A stretch of 64,000 nt of DNA from Dendrophyllia cribrosa (GCA_024195265.1 JAJLRJ010000009.1:29330710-29394709), one strand, 5' to 3'. Counted from the first letter of the stretch, positions 29,422 to 41,580 are shown. Numbers and translations are program-made. Notes: generated by a model from the letters alone, not told the origin.

Positions 29422-32400
29422 ATGGCGTTCTCGCTAAATCCGAGGCCATCTACAACTGCCTCAAACTGTTTGTGCCACAAACCTGGAGTGCAAGGTCCAC
29501 TAACAAACTTTTCTGATGTCAGCTGGAACACCTTCAAGGAAGCCGCTGACCTTAGAAAGGATGAAATAGCAACAATTATGGAAGGAAAATGGGAAAGCGG
29601 TCCATTTGGTGTGTATCACCGAAAATGTTACCAAACGTACACAGCCAAGAACCTTCTTGAGCGTGCCGCGAAAAAGAGGAAGATAGAGGAGATTCCCTTG
29701 TCAGAGGAGAACAGCACTCTATCTTCTGAGCTGCAGGCTAATGCCCTCCTGACCAGATCTTCACTACAGGCAGCAGACATGAAGAAATGTGCGATATGTC
29801 AAACAGAAAAGACGGATTCCAAAGACAGACGAAGAAAAGAGAAGCTGACCCCATGTGAAACAATGCAAGCTGGAAAAACTCTTCTCGAGGCGGCACAAAT
29901 TCGAGATGACCAAAGGCTTATTGTGGCTCTAAGTGATCAAGATCCTATTGCCATCGAGTTATGCTATCATAGGACTTGTTATCGGACGTACACAAACACG
30001 AAGCAAATAGAAGTCATCAAGAAAAATCAAGAAGGCAAGCTCGAATCTCGATATGATGATGCTTTTCAGGTACTCAAATCTGAGATGGAGACGAGGCTAT
30101 TTGGGCGTTTAGAAGTTCTGCGTATGTCTGACCTACGACAAAGATACGTGGAACTTTTATCTCTACATGGCGTACAGAACCCTCTGTATCGTTCTGAAAA
30201 GCTGAAGGTCAGATTGCAAAAGTCTTATCCGGGAAGAATAAGCTTTTGGCACCCGAGAAATCGATCTGAGGCTGAAATTGTCTATTGTGAGGAGGTGTCT
30301 AAGGGCCAGATCATTGAGTGTGGTCTTAACTGTAGCATTGAAAATGAAATGTTTGTCACAGAGCCAGAGGATGTATCTCTAAAGAACCATGTATTTCATG
30401 CCGCAAAGACCGTGCGCGCTGCCCTGTTAAGTCAGGAATCGTACATGCCGTGGCCACCATATTCTAATATCATCAAGGAAGAGAAGATCATAGTTCCAAA
30501 TGTTGTTTACAACTTACTTGCATGGATCCTAAGCGAGAGTGGTGAGCCAGAAGAAGAGAATAAAGAAAAGGTGGATGTAGATGAGCACTGTCGGCGGCTT
30601 GTTCTCTCCCTTGCTCAAGATCTCTTATACAATGTATCGAATGGAAGACAGAAAACACCGAAGCATGTTGCCTTGCCTCTTGCAGTAAAAAATCTCACTG
30701 GTTCCAAAGAAGTGATCACTTTGCTGAATAGGTATGGTCATGGAGTGTCGTACGATCAGGTTCTTGAGATCGAGACAAGTCTCGCCGAGAACCACTTAGA
30801 ATCACAAGAGCAAGGTGTAATTTTGCCTAAGGTTGTCTGTCCCAATGTGTTTAGCACATTTTGCTGGGATAACATTGATCTACTTGAAGAAACATTATCG
30901 GGAAGAGGCACAACTCACTGTACTAATGGCATCGTGGTACAAAGGCAAGTCGCAGGATGCGATCTACCACCCGTAGTGACACAAAAAAGGGGTGTCCGAA
31001 GGCGCACTTTTCATGCAGCTCCAAGCCAGGTATGGGTGAAAACATTAAGAAATAGCAAACGTGCAGCATGCAACCATCGAGTTGTGGATGCACGCGGGAT
31101 ATTGCTAAGTACGAAAGAAGCGTAAGAGTTGCTCGAAGCGATAACTTTTTGAGTACTTAGCAGCCATCAAAGTGCATCCATAACTCAATCAGACTGAATG
31201 GTTCCACAGCTGTGGCGTTTATCATTTCTTTTATAACATATTAATCTAAACAGCGAAATAGGTTTTGTTTTCATCTGAGTGCTGAGACGTGTATGTGATA
31301 GTGTGCCCGCCTTCTGTATGGCGAAAACAACTTATTCTTTTCAATGACATTTTACTGAGAAAACATTTTCGCTCAATCCTGTTGTTTTAAGTATCCAGGT
31401 AGGCTGTAAAACTAAAAAGAATTTTGTACGTTTTTAACAACTTTTGGTCCCAAATGCATTAAAACTCCGCTGTCAAATCAGAATTGTATTCATATTTTAA
31501 TTGACTCGTATCGGCCTGAGCGCGCACTCGCTTTCGTCATAGTCATGCTTAATTGACCAATCAGAGCGCGCGCTTTACTTTAGTTATGTTATAAAAAAAC
31601 TTAGCGAAGTTCACTGCAAATGTATACTTACGTTTTTGATAATAATTAAAGTCCTAACGTATTTGAATCAACAGATTCATGAGTACAACGCCGGAAAAAG
31701 ATGTAGCCCTGGTGGATATCCTGTAGATCTTGTACTTGCTAGACGAACGGACGATCGCTGCAAGGCACTGTCCAAGGACTTTGCATGGTTCTTATCACGA
31801 CTTCCTTATCCATCGGAAGTGGTCTCAGTCTCTCCGCAAACTGTACCGGGTTGGAGCGGGTTCAATGCAGTGGCAAGCAACCAGCAAATTCCATCCAAGA
31901 GTATCGTTGGCTATTGCCAACTTATAGATGCTTCACCGACAGAGCTGTCCACAGTGTATACCTTACTGAAGAAGTCCGTTGAAATGGCAACTCAGCTAGG
32001 CCTCGATGACACTGTTGTGGTTTTAGATCAAGCAATATATGCAAAGGCCCTTGAGGTAGTCTGGAAGCAGAAGGAGGAGTTTAAGAGCGTTGCGCTACGA
32101 ATGGGAGGCTTCCATATTACGTGTGTATTTCTTTCAGTTATGGGAAAGCGCTTCAGGGATGGTGGACTGAGGGACCTTCTGCTCGAGTCGAGACTGGTGG
32201 GCAGTGGCTCACTAAACGGTGTACTTGAGGGGAAGCACTACAATAGGGCACTGCGCACTCATAAGGTTATTAATTTTTTAATGATCATCATTGTTATTAT
32301 TGTCATCATTAGCATTATCGTTGTTATTGATCTAATGTTTTTTTCTTCTGCTATTGTTATTATTTGTCTTTTCCCTTAGCACTGTTGGTAGTTAAGGTTA

Positions 32401-34966
32401 AGGGCTTCGTCCTCAGAACACTCCTCAACTACCTACATTTACCGTAGTTTGTGGTTATTCTTGTTTTCAGGTGGTTCTAGAGGCCTTGTTACGACTCAGC
32501 TGGCAGACGTTCATTAGTGCAGCAAAAGATGATCCAGAAGTGCATTTGCTTAGGCAGGCCGTGGTGTCAGCCACAACCAAAGTGCAAAAAGAGCTAACGT
32601 CTTCCACAATCCAGGAATTGTATGAAACTCCTGAACTTGAAGAGCTCCGAGTGAAGTATCAAGAATTCCATAAACGGTCAAGCAGTAAGATGAGTTTATA
32701 CTGGCAATCATACATAGAAATGGCCAGTCTTCTTCTATGCTTCATACGGTCAACAAGAGAAGGTGATTGGAACTTGTATCTTTCTTGTATTCGTGACATG
32801 CTCCCTTGGATGTTTGCCTATGATCGCACCAACTACTCAAGGTACCTACCGGTCTACTGGTGTGACATGATGTCACTGAAGGACCGACACCCCACTGCCT
32901 ATGAAGCCTTCCAAGCTGGTGACTTTGTGGTTCAACGCTCCTGCAATGCATTCAGTCAAGTGGCCGTCGACCAGACCATTGAGCAGACCATTAACAGAGA
33001 TACAAAATCCAAAGGCGGAATTATCGGCTTTAGCCAGAACAAAGGAGCCGTGCAGCGATGGATACTGACTTCACATGAGCGTGCTGCGATCACCCAAGCA
33101 TGCCGTGAGATGGCTGGAATGTCCGTGACAAATGGCGAGGGCATAATAAAGGAGAGAGGAAAAGGGAGGATGTCACTCGATGAAAAAGATGTTAAGAAGG
33201 TCCAATCAACTCTGAGCACCTGGGGCAATCCGTTTTCGCCATCTGACACTGATGAAATCTGCCACCTCGCATCAGGAATGACGGCCCCCAAAAAGGTGGA
33301 AGAAGATCTCTTAATGGCCTATGATAAGGGTGAAGAAGCAATGACAACTTTCATCAGGAAGAGGTTGATGACTACTGAAGTTTCCTTGTACGATCCGATA
33401 CCGAAACTGAAGCTGGCCACCTTTGATTCTGTGTCCCTTTCATCTGTTAAGATAGGTGGAAGAGAAGTCATGCTTAAAGCCGATAGGGATCTCTTCGCTC
33501 GTCTTCTCGTTGTCGCCCAGACAAGAGATATGGATCTAAGAGAAGTCTTCAAGTATTCTCTGGGTCCTCTTCCGTGGTCTCTGGCTGCAGCTGACGGGTC
33601 TCTCTGCAAGACTGTGAAGTCCAAGTTACTGGAGTCACTGGTTAAGGGAGTCGAACCAGCTGAGGATGTTCCACCCACCGCAGCATTGATTGTTGATGGC
33701 ATGGCTGTACTTCAAGCGATGAAAGAAATTCCAGACACATTTGAAGAGTTGGCGACTGCTGTTTTTCATTCAGTTGTTCCTCAGAAAACTTTGGCAAGAA
33801 GGGTTGATTTTGTCACAGACACATATCCAGATATTTCCATTAAGAACCCCGAGAGAGCAAAGCGTGGAAGTAAAGGAGTCGTCAAGATCAAAATAACCGG
33901 AGGTGGCCAAAAGTGCCCCAAGCAATGGAAGAAGTTCTTAAGCAGTGGGGAGAACAAGAGAACACTAACGAGGTTTCTCCTCCAGCAGTGGTCGAGTGAC
34001 AACTACGCAGATCGAATTGGAAATCGCAACATCTATTTTGCTGTTGAAAGCAAGTGCTTTCGTTTGTCTGTCAACGATCATGGCAAGGTTGTTTGTGAGG
34101 AGATCCCTGAGCTAAACAGCAATCACGAAGATACAAAGCTGCTTCTCCATTCAAAGCATGCATCTGAAAATGGCGAGAACACCGTCATAATCAAGTCTCC
34201 CGACACAGATGTGGCAATCCTGGCTTGCCATTTTTGCAGTGTTATACGAGCACGGCTTCTTATTATGAAGAAAGAAAAAACAAGGATCATCTATCTTGAG
34301 ATTTCTGCAATAGCAGATGCTGCTGGGCCCCAAGCATGTAAGGCCCTGCCTGGTCTGCACGCCTTCACCGGCTGCGACTCAACAAGTGCGTTTTCTGGTA
34401 AAGGGAAGAAGGCTCCTTTGAATCTTTGTAAGACTTACCCGGTGGCAAGTGAGGCTATGGCGCTCCTTGGCTGTTCATTTGACATGGAGAGAGTTCCTTT
34501 TTCTGAATGTGAGGGGTTTGTGTGCAAGATGTATGGGAGGTCTAATCTTGCGGACGTTAATGAATGTCGGTATGTCACGTTTTGTGCAAAGCAAGGACAG
34601 TCGCAGAGTCTTCCACCATGCCAAGATGCACTACGAAATCACACTATGCGAGCAAACTACCAAGCTGCTGTCTGGCGGCGTGCACTGGATGCAAATCCCG
34701 AAGTCCCATCGCCTGAGGGCCACGGATGGCTCATCGTGGATGGCCATGTTGAGATCGACTGGATGTCATTGCCGCCTGCTCCTGAGGCATTACTGGAGCT
34801 TGTACTGTGTGGCTGCATTGCAAACTGCACAACAGATCACTGCACGTGCAAGAGAAATGGTCTACCCTGCACAGAATCATGCCAGTGCGGCGATAAATGT
34901 GAGAATCCTCACAACTACGTGTGGGAAGAAGGAGCTGAGAACAGCGAAGAGGACGAAGAACAGTGA
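29422..34966 (+). CDS. Academ-like transposase, three exons, 1564 aa
   Basis: Exons 29422-31029, 31675-32265 and 32471-34966. Introns are GT-AG (31030-31674, 32266-32470), both phase 0. The junctions are supported by alignment to the intronless 1521-residue protein at 17.7-22.2 kb, for example RTHK|VVLEALLRLSWQ against RAHQVTACCLLLLIQ. The start is ATG 29422; the frame opens six bases earlier at GTG. Domains: two zinc pairs (CLC with YHRKC; CAIC with YHRTC); putative DDE blocks with Asp654 (VVLDQAIY), GGFH (to 683) and Asp900/Glu904 (AVDQTIEQ); XPG/FEN1-like region with VDG (Asp1142), HEDTK (Glu1286), DTDVAIL (Asp1311, Asp1313) and HAFTGCDSTSAFSGKGKK (Asp1369); C-terminal CXC cluster ending CGDKCEN. 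No frameshift seen. Confidence 0.85.
31077..31190. repeat. Inverted repeat in intron 1 of the copy B transposase
   Basis: GAGTTGTGGATGCACGCGGG pairs with GTGCATCCATAACTC, and GCTAAGTAC with GTACTTAGC. A small hairpin-forming insertion or MITE in the intron. Confidence 0.6.
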
Positions 34967-35984
34967 GATCATCCTGAGTAAAACTGCAGATTTTCAGTAA
35001 CAAATATGAACATATGATTTTAAGCAACAAACATAAGACCCAAAGAACTAGCTATAATGTATTTGTAAGGAGTGTTTGTTCCCCTTGGTGAATATTTTAA
35101 AACAGTAACACGTTATTGCGAGCAACCGGTCACAGTTAGCAGTGCTAGATGGTAGCATGGTAATATTTAAAAAAAGGTTTTCAACCAGTAGATTTACTAG
35201 CAACCGGACGGTAGCATGGTAGTCCAAGAGTGAAAAAAAATACGAGTCTTTGTCTGAACTATTTATCATTTAAAATATATGACGTCATTAATCACTTTTT
35301 CATTGAATGTACTGCTTTTAGTTTAGAGGGCCTACATGTATTTTTAACCCAAAAATCTTTTTCAGTTATTTTATGCACGAAATTCGTCGTCTTAATTGGA
35401 AATAACCCTATAGCATACATAATTACTGTAGAATAATCAAACCGGAAATAGATGTTTTCACTTCCGGTTTGGCCCAAAATGGCCTTATCGTCTCTTTCCT
35501 TTCGTAATTTGTCACTTTCTGTGCAGATAAGGATTTAAAAGTATGAAAGAAGTGTATCTGAGTGACATGTTTCGGTTTTGAAGTGTTAATGTCGCGAAAA
35601 TGTAAATTTGTTTTTGCACTTTCGGCTCCCTCCACTCTAGTTAGCATAAAATTTACTAAACTCTCTAAAATTGAGCAATTGTGCTGCTCTTTAAAGATGA
35701 AATACTTGCAGAGGGCTTCACAGCGTAGAAATGGCTAGGTTTTGACAACATTTTGCCGTGAAAATACAATTAGAATGGAAAAAACCGCGGTTTAGTGAAA
35801 TTTGGCGCAAAGGAGTATGGGTTGTTTAGGCCAGGTTACAAAGCCCTTTGGACACTTTTTCTACGTGTTAACAAGCAGTTTCGTGATCAGCAGTCTCTAA
35901 GCTTTAAAATGATACCAAGAACAGCTTGCCACCCATGGGGTGCAGCCAACTTAAAAAAATACTGGTTTGGCCACTAGACTACTA

Positions 35985-36045
35985 GAATCGAACCCGGAAC
36001 CTCTGCATGCTAACATCCCTCCTTCACCACTGGACCACTTGGTTG
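35985..36045 (-). repeat. tRNA-like sequence next to Academ copy B
   Basis: On the minus strand, AAGTGGTCCAGTGGTGAAGG (A-box-like) is followed at tRNA spacing by GGTTCCGGGTTCGATTCTAG (B-box-like). T-arm pairing is poor. The transposon sits exactly at its 3' end, so the insertion may have cut it. Confidence 0.4.
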
Positions 36046-36317
36046 ATACGGCAAACCCAAGACAAATTTAAATATAAAAGGTGCTTTTCTTAATTATACA
36101 TCTATAACCCTAACCCTACCTTAGATCTAACCTAATCGCGAATTTAGCTTAGGTCTAATAATGGCTTTACCTAAACCCAGTTTTATCTAATAATGATAGC
36201 CTACTTTCATCCCAATCCAGGCATAAACTATAGATAAATGGCATCGACCATTACAAAAGGCTTGGTTACTAATGAATGTTAATGTGGCATCGACCGTTAA
36301 AAATGGCATCGCTTGTT

Positions 36318-36511
36318 TACACTCCCAGGGTCACTTATGAAGACATGTAATGAGGTTCTAACTGAGGACAAAATCCTATGGTGTGACCATTCAAATGAAA
36401 CCTTGTCGGCAGTACTTTTGCATGGTACTTACTGTTTTTCAATATTTTACGAAACGAACTTTTCGATTTTTCTTGAAATTTGAATTTTGGCACTCTTGGG
36501 ATTTAAAGGGT
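36318..36511. mobile_element. MITE of the CTTTCACTCCCAGAGT family, copy 2
   Basis: Contains ACACTCCCAGGGTCA, ATCCTATGGTGTGACCA, GCAGTACTTTTGCATGGTAC and GGCACTCTTGGGATTTAAAGGG. Same order as the copies at 25.5, 44.9 and 59.8 kb. Confidence 0.65.
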
Positions 36512-37870
36512 AAAAACCCAACGCACGGAAAAAGATGACAAGGCCACCTGTCATAGATTTAAAATCTACTGGGTGACAGGGACAGACTCCTGGGGCCAAA
36601 ACAGATTGAGGCCATGTCAGATCTGTGGTGTTCGCACTAAGTAAACCACCCTTCTAGAGTGAGTCGTTTGTAGTATTCGGTACTGTAGGGAACGCACTTA
36701 TTCCTCGCGAAGCGAGGTTTATGAATTTGTCGCGCGTGGGTCGCTTTAGGGCGGTCGAATCTGGGTTGGAAAATATATATTTTCAAATCGGTTTACGTTT
36801 TCACACAAAAGAACGATATTTCCTTTTAGAGAGAGACACGGTATTGGCTTTACCAAATATGAGGCCTAGCGTGCATTAGTGGTTCAAACGCGTTGGAATA
36901 AGTCTGGTGGGTGACGGGACTAGCGACCTATCCAACACACAATTGATCAAAACTCAGTTAAGCAGTCTTTTTGCGGTTGAGTTTAACTTTTACTTCTCGT
37001 TTGGTTTTAACAACACTTAACAATTGAGTGTCTACTCAATATTCTGCACAAAATATATTTCATGTGGTTTTTATCTGGGATGAGATTCAGCTATCAATCA
37101 ATGTCAAAATCGTGTCAAACAGTAATGTAGGCTAACGTGAACCTTAACATGATTACAAAGTTGAGTTCCATCGTTAAGTGAAGACATTAGTAGAGAAGAT
37201 CGAAGTAAAAATACTATTTAAAACTCTTTACTTAATGTAGAAGAACCAAAGGTGACAAGCTTCTTCATCATATATGATTGGCTAAGTTTAGTCCAACCTT
37301 TTCCATATCATTAGCTAGTACGTGCCAATAAGTAAAGCCGTATTGCACTGAGCGGTTTTGTGCCACAGCCAGTTACGTTGACAATTGATACTTTATTTAA
37401 AATGTTGGTTTCACTTTTGGTGTGAAGTGTGAACAAGATCCAAAAAGTACTGAATTAAACATTCTAAACGTAATGTCCCGCCGAAAAAGTTGCCTTAATC
37501 GATATGGTTTTACTGAAAAATAGGACAGTTGAATAAGAATAAGTCACTCTAACAAATTATTATTTCCAGGAACAGCGCTTAGAAAAACTTGATTTGAGTT
37601 TTATTTCACTATCTTGGGTTGACATCTATTGACACAAAGCCAATATACCCTTCAAGACGTGTAAATAATTCAATGACCGTAAACCTTTTAAATAGTAAGA
37701 GTCGCTCAGTGAAATACGGTTAAGCTAGAATTTCTATGAAATATCAACTGGTCAGGAGAAAGTTTCATTCGGTCACTATCGGATAAACATTTTAAGCAAG
37801 AGTACGAGTAAAGAGCGCGCTAGCCTGCAAAGCAGGCGTATTTGGGGGGCGAACGAGCGCTGCGTTATAA
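36512..37870. other. Intergenic, no gene recognised
   Basis: AT-rich with many short stops. A stretch near 36770-36890 resembles part of the receptor upstream region (TTTACG.TTTCACAC.AAA, GAGAGACACGGT) seen near 15725. No coding domain. Confidence 0.5.
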
Positions 37871-38013
37871 AACCCAAGACTGTGGCGAGTCAAAAGATGC
37901 GACCAAGGGTGTGGGAGGCAGGCTGGAAGGCGAAAGAGGGAGGACGGGGAGAGGAAGGAAAATACGCCTGCCCGCACTCATTGTTCATTTAGGAAACTGC
38001 GTTTGTCCAAGAA

Positions 38014-38363
38014 GGTTAAGCCTAAAGAATACCGTTCAGAAGGACGTCGGACACCTTATTGAAACTTATATAACGGAGTAACTGGTTAGCTTTCAGTTGA
38101 TGTTATGGGTAGCAGTTTATATAGTTAAATTTAGGCCAGAACAACCCGAGAAGCTAGGTGGTACAGTGGTATAGTGGTACGGTAGGCTATCTAAGCCTAA
38201 GCCTAGCTGAGATCACAGGTTCAATCCTGAGTGGGGGATTTTAGATTTTCTTTTTTACACTTAAAAATTTATTGAAAATAAAATTCTGAGTGTCGACATT
38301 ACGTTATATAAGTCTTAATAAGGTGTCCGACGTCCTTCTGAACGGTATTCTTTAGGCACAACC
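38014..38363. mobile_element. MITE, 350 bp, 9-bp target duplication, tRNA-like core
   Basis: Tips GGTTAAGCCTAAAGAATACC and the inverse of GGTTGTGCCTAAAGAATACC. Flanked by GTCCAAGAA on both sides (38005-38013 and 38364-38372). Terminal inverted repeats are about 65 bp. The related locus at 62.8 kb has no such insertion, which confirms the ends. Confidence 0.8.
38150..38240 (+). repeat. tRNA-like sequence inside the 350-bp MITE
   Basis: GGTGGTACAGTGGTATAGTGG looks like a doubled A-box region, and CAGGTTCAATCCTGAG like a B-box in a T-arm. The space between is too long and does not fold as an anticodon arm. Possibly a Pol III promoter captured by the element. Confidence 0.4.
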
Positions 38364-39234
38364 GTCCAAGAACGGAGTTCCTGATTGGTGCGGTAGGTTG
38401 CATATTGATTGATGCCTGTTCTATTAACTATGATGCCTGTCAGTCTATGGCGTGTTTTTCCTCCATGCAGATTCGAGGATGCCCTGGCTCCAGAGTATCA
38501 ATAGTGAAATTAACCGCGCGCATAAAGCATTTGTCGCGAAAAAATAGTATGTGAAGTGAATTCGTCGTGTTGCTGGCTGGATTGGCGTATTCTCAAGACT
38601 GCCACCGTCCCGAGACCTGCCAGCTTTGTTTGATCCTTGTATTTGTATCACAGGCGATGTTTCCTCGTCATTTTACTTTGCATCAATCTTGATATATCGA
38701 GGTCGGTCACGGCGCCCGGACAAAGCTTTACAAAACAAATCGGGTTTATCGCATTTGTAACGTTGTGATAAGAGTTTTAATATAAAATGATCGATATTGG
38801 GCTGTGTTTGATCGGCACGCGAGGAGACACTACAGGCCCGAATTGTACGTTTTAAGCTAATTTATAGCCAGATAAATAAAAGTTAATGTCATAACCATAG
38901 AGGGAATTAACTGGGTTACTTTGCTTCCGGCCATGGGTCACTTCCTGTATTTGATTTTCCCATGTCGCATGATCGGGCTCTGCCAATCAGCATTAACCCT
39001 GCACGTGATAACTTGCACCTCAAAAGCACATGCTCGGCAAGCAGAACACAGTTCTTCGAACCCTCAATCGCAGAACAAAAATTCCCCTCCCTTCCTTCCC
39101 TGTTTTATCCCTCTCTGCTTGTCTGTTTAATATTCTCTCATAATTAGTTTCTGTTTTCAAAAAAATAGTATATACAGCATGAGTTGTTGTGTAGACTTTC
39201 CTAATTACTGCAACGCCTTCATATTTATAGTAGA

Positions 39235-39382
39235 TGTACCAGAGTTACTTGTATGTCGAGGAACATTTCTACCGCCTAGTTTTATTCGGTAGTTGCAGGT
39301 TTCCAGAACTAAGGCTTACCAAATGTATCAAAGTTACATGTATGTCAAGGAACACTTATACCAACTAGTCTTATTCCGTGGT
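39235..39382. repeat. Two-copy 88-bp tandem repeat
   Basis: TGTACCAGAGTTACTTGTAT and TGTATCAAAGTTACATGTAT begin two adjacent diverged units that each run through GTC.AGGAACA.TT.TACC and TTATTC.GT.GTT. Confidence 0.7.
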
Positions 39383-39427
39383 TCAAACATTCTCTTTACA
39401 CAGAACATTGCTAATTTTCAGTTTACC

Positions 39428-40600
39428 TATAATATATATAGAACGGCAGAGCCTAACAGCGTAGCACTATGAACAAGCTTAACTAAGGTGAAACTTAACT
39501 AAGGTGAAAGGTCGGAAGCACAAGAATTAAGATTGACGACCGGGGCTATTTTTCAATTTTAGCAATTCTCAAAAAACAGTATTACCCGACCGTCTGCACA
39601 GTACATTTAGACCGTACAAAAGTTCACAAAAACAACTTTTCTCTGTCTAGAATAACAGATACGACTAACTTCCGAATAAAATACAGTTTTTGATTGTCAA
39701 AAATTAGCCGAGAAACTGATTTGGAAATCGAAATTTGCAAAAATACACAAACATATTTGCATAAGGCGACGCGAGTGAAGACAGAAAATCTAAGTCTTGT
39801 TTTGTTTACATAAAATCGCTTTTCAATCTATGTATCGATATGTAATGAATGAACAAGCACATAAAAATGGACAACACAATCTTCTTTCGAAAAATTTTAT
39901 TCAAATCTTCATTAGTTTATGTTTAAAAGTAAAACACGTTCCATTTATAGCGCATCAAGGCAGAGCTGTCCTCGATGAAATTCAAGATAACAACACGACT
40001 TAATTTGAGCACGTTTCATAAACAGGTCTCCAAAACTTAAGATAACACAAAGAAAAAGTCAATCAAAAATTGATATCAACATAAATTCCCATCGAAAAAT
40101 GTGATTTATTTTACCTTTAAAGCACTGGACTGCTTGGAAATTCGTTAAAACTCCGCTTCTTCGGTTCTGAAATCCGTAATAAAAACAAGGCATCTTCCCG
40201 CATTGCTCCTGCATTGATTATGTTGATAATATGAAGTTCCTCGAAGCAAGATTTTATCCCTAAAAGCTCTTCTTTTTCCACTAAAGCGGCTTCTGAGTAT
40301 CCCTTAATTAGTATCCCTGTCTTGAGTAGCAAAGCGCGAAAAAATGCAGGGAAATAACGACTTTACTGCTCCGCCTAACACTGCGAAAGATCCAACTTTT
40401 TTAAAAAGTGTTTTCCGAGCTGACGGCTGTGTAGCCGCGCGTGTGGGCGACACACATGTTGCAGACACGCGCCCGCGAAACATTCCGCTAGCCATGACCA
40501 TGAAAAATGACGGGCTAGGTTCTATGAGTATGGGGCTGCGCAGCCGGGCCTTCGGGCCGGCGAGTGCTCCGCTATTAAGGTGGCTCGACTGGGGTTTTTG
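39428..40600. repeat. Duplicated segment, copy 1 (uninterrupted)
   Basis: Matches 45836-48055 over about 1.1 kb (GAGCCTAACAGCGT, GTACATTTAGACCGTACAAA, CACAATCTTCTTTCGAAAAA, CGAAGCAAGATTTTATCCCT, CGCGCCCGCGAAACATTCCG). Copy 2 is broken by a 1.1 kb insertion. The 95-codon frame at 40344-40631 is not maintained in copy 2, so it is not annotated as a gene. Confidence 0.75.
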
Positions 40601-41580
40601 GCGACACAACATCTCAACTTTGAACGGCTGATGCTTCACTGTCTGATCTCGGTCAGGCAAGCTGCTTCACGCATATACTAGAGTTGAAATGAACTTTCCA
40701 AAAAAGTAGATTTGATTGACATTGATGTTACCATAACAACGATCTGATGACGTCATGGTTTTTGCACATTAGTAATTTTCTCAACATCTAGACCTTAACT
40801 ATTAAAACGACTGTATGCCGCTTGAAGTCTAGATGTAAGCCTTCAAGACTGCAAAGTTTGAAACAATTCTATGACAACGTTTTCGAATAAAATTGGGTGG
40901 AATATTATCCATAAAAAAATTTTAAAGATTTGCAATACTTTCTGTTAATTCGTCGATGCCAACGTTCCCCTGACAAATTGAAACAATATTTTCACCATAT
41001 ATTATTCATGTGTCATAACAATACATTCCTTGAAGGTTTCATCCTGTTTGCTTTACTAGATTTCAGTTGATGTAATCAGAGCAAAATCTTAAATATGCTC
41101 ATTCTATTCACAGAAGTAAAACTTTTGTTAGGGAAGCGTTTATTTAAAAACTAGTCGATGAAATGTTTTAAAAATCTTTTGATCTAAAGTTTAACATGTA
41201 ATGCATTATATCTATAAATTTCAAGTGAATTGAATCATTTTCAGGACGCGAAATAAAATTAAAAGTATAGGGATCTTTTTCATTCGTCTTCTAAAGTTTC
41301 ATTGCCGTATTATTTGCTGACAGCTGGTTTATTTCAGGACCTTCTCTTTTGTCTACATTCTACATATTTGTGCGCAAATTAATGTCATGGCAAACCAAAA
41401 TTTTCTCCTTTGACAACAGAGGCAATTCAAATAATTTCATAAAGAGGGCAGCAATGAAATAGAAAGCTTGAAACTAAAAAGTAAAGAAATCAAACGCAGC
41501 CGTTTTAAATACAGCACTTAAGCGCGATGCGTCCCTGGGGATAAAGCGCGGTATGTGATCACATGAATTGTATAAGTAAG
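40601..41580. other. Intergenic, no gene recognised
   Basis: AT-rich, no frame of note and no repeat that I can pair within the window. Confidence 0.5.

Larger units (their letters stand above)
28200..35981 (+). mobile_element. Academ-like DNA transposon, copy B (7782 bp)
   Basis: Tips are TAGTCTGGTGGTCAAATCC and the inverse GGTTTGGCCACTAGACTA. The 3-bp duplication CTA flanks it (28197-28199 and 35982-35984). Terminal inverted repeats are long, about 700 bp (28200-28905 and 35278-35981), with many shared words (ACCCCATGGGTGGCAAGCTG, AACACGTAGAAAAAGTGTCC). Paired ACCGGAAGTG/CACTTCCGGT words lie in both arms (28719-28750, 35440-35470). The interior holds one multi-exon gene with an open frame after splicing. 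Confidence 0.85.
37870..38830 (+). repeat. Duplicated segment, copy 1 (inverted relative to 62.5-62.9 kb)
   Basis: Shares GCGACCAAGGGTGTGGGAG, CCCGCACTCATTGTTCATTT, GGAGTTCCTGATTGGTGCGG and TTTGATC..CACGCGAGGAGACAC with the reverse complement of 62530-62940. The 350-bp element at 38014 is absent from the other copy. The short frames are not kept between copies. Confidence 0.75.

Noticed and set aside
34449..35030. 183-codon plus and 99-codon minus frames at the end of the copy B transposase
   Set aside because: Out-of-frame shadows of the CXC-containing coding exon; the conserved motifs are in the other frame.
40344..40660. Overlapping frames of 95 and 118 codons
   Set aside because: The duplicate of this segment at 46.7-48.0 kb breaks both frames, so there is no sign of coding constraint.
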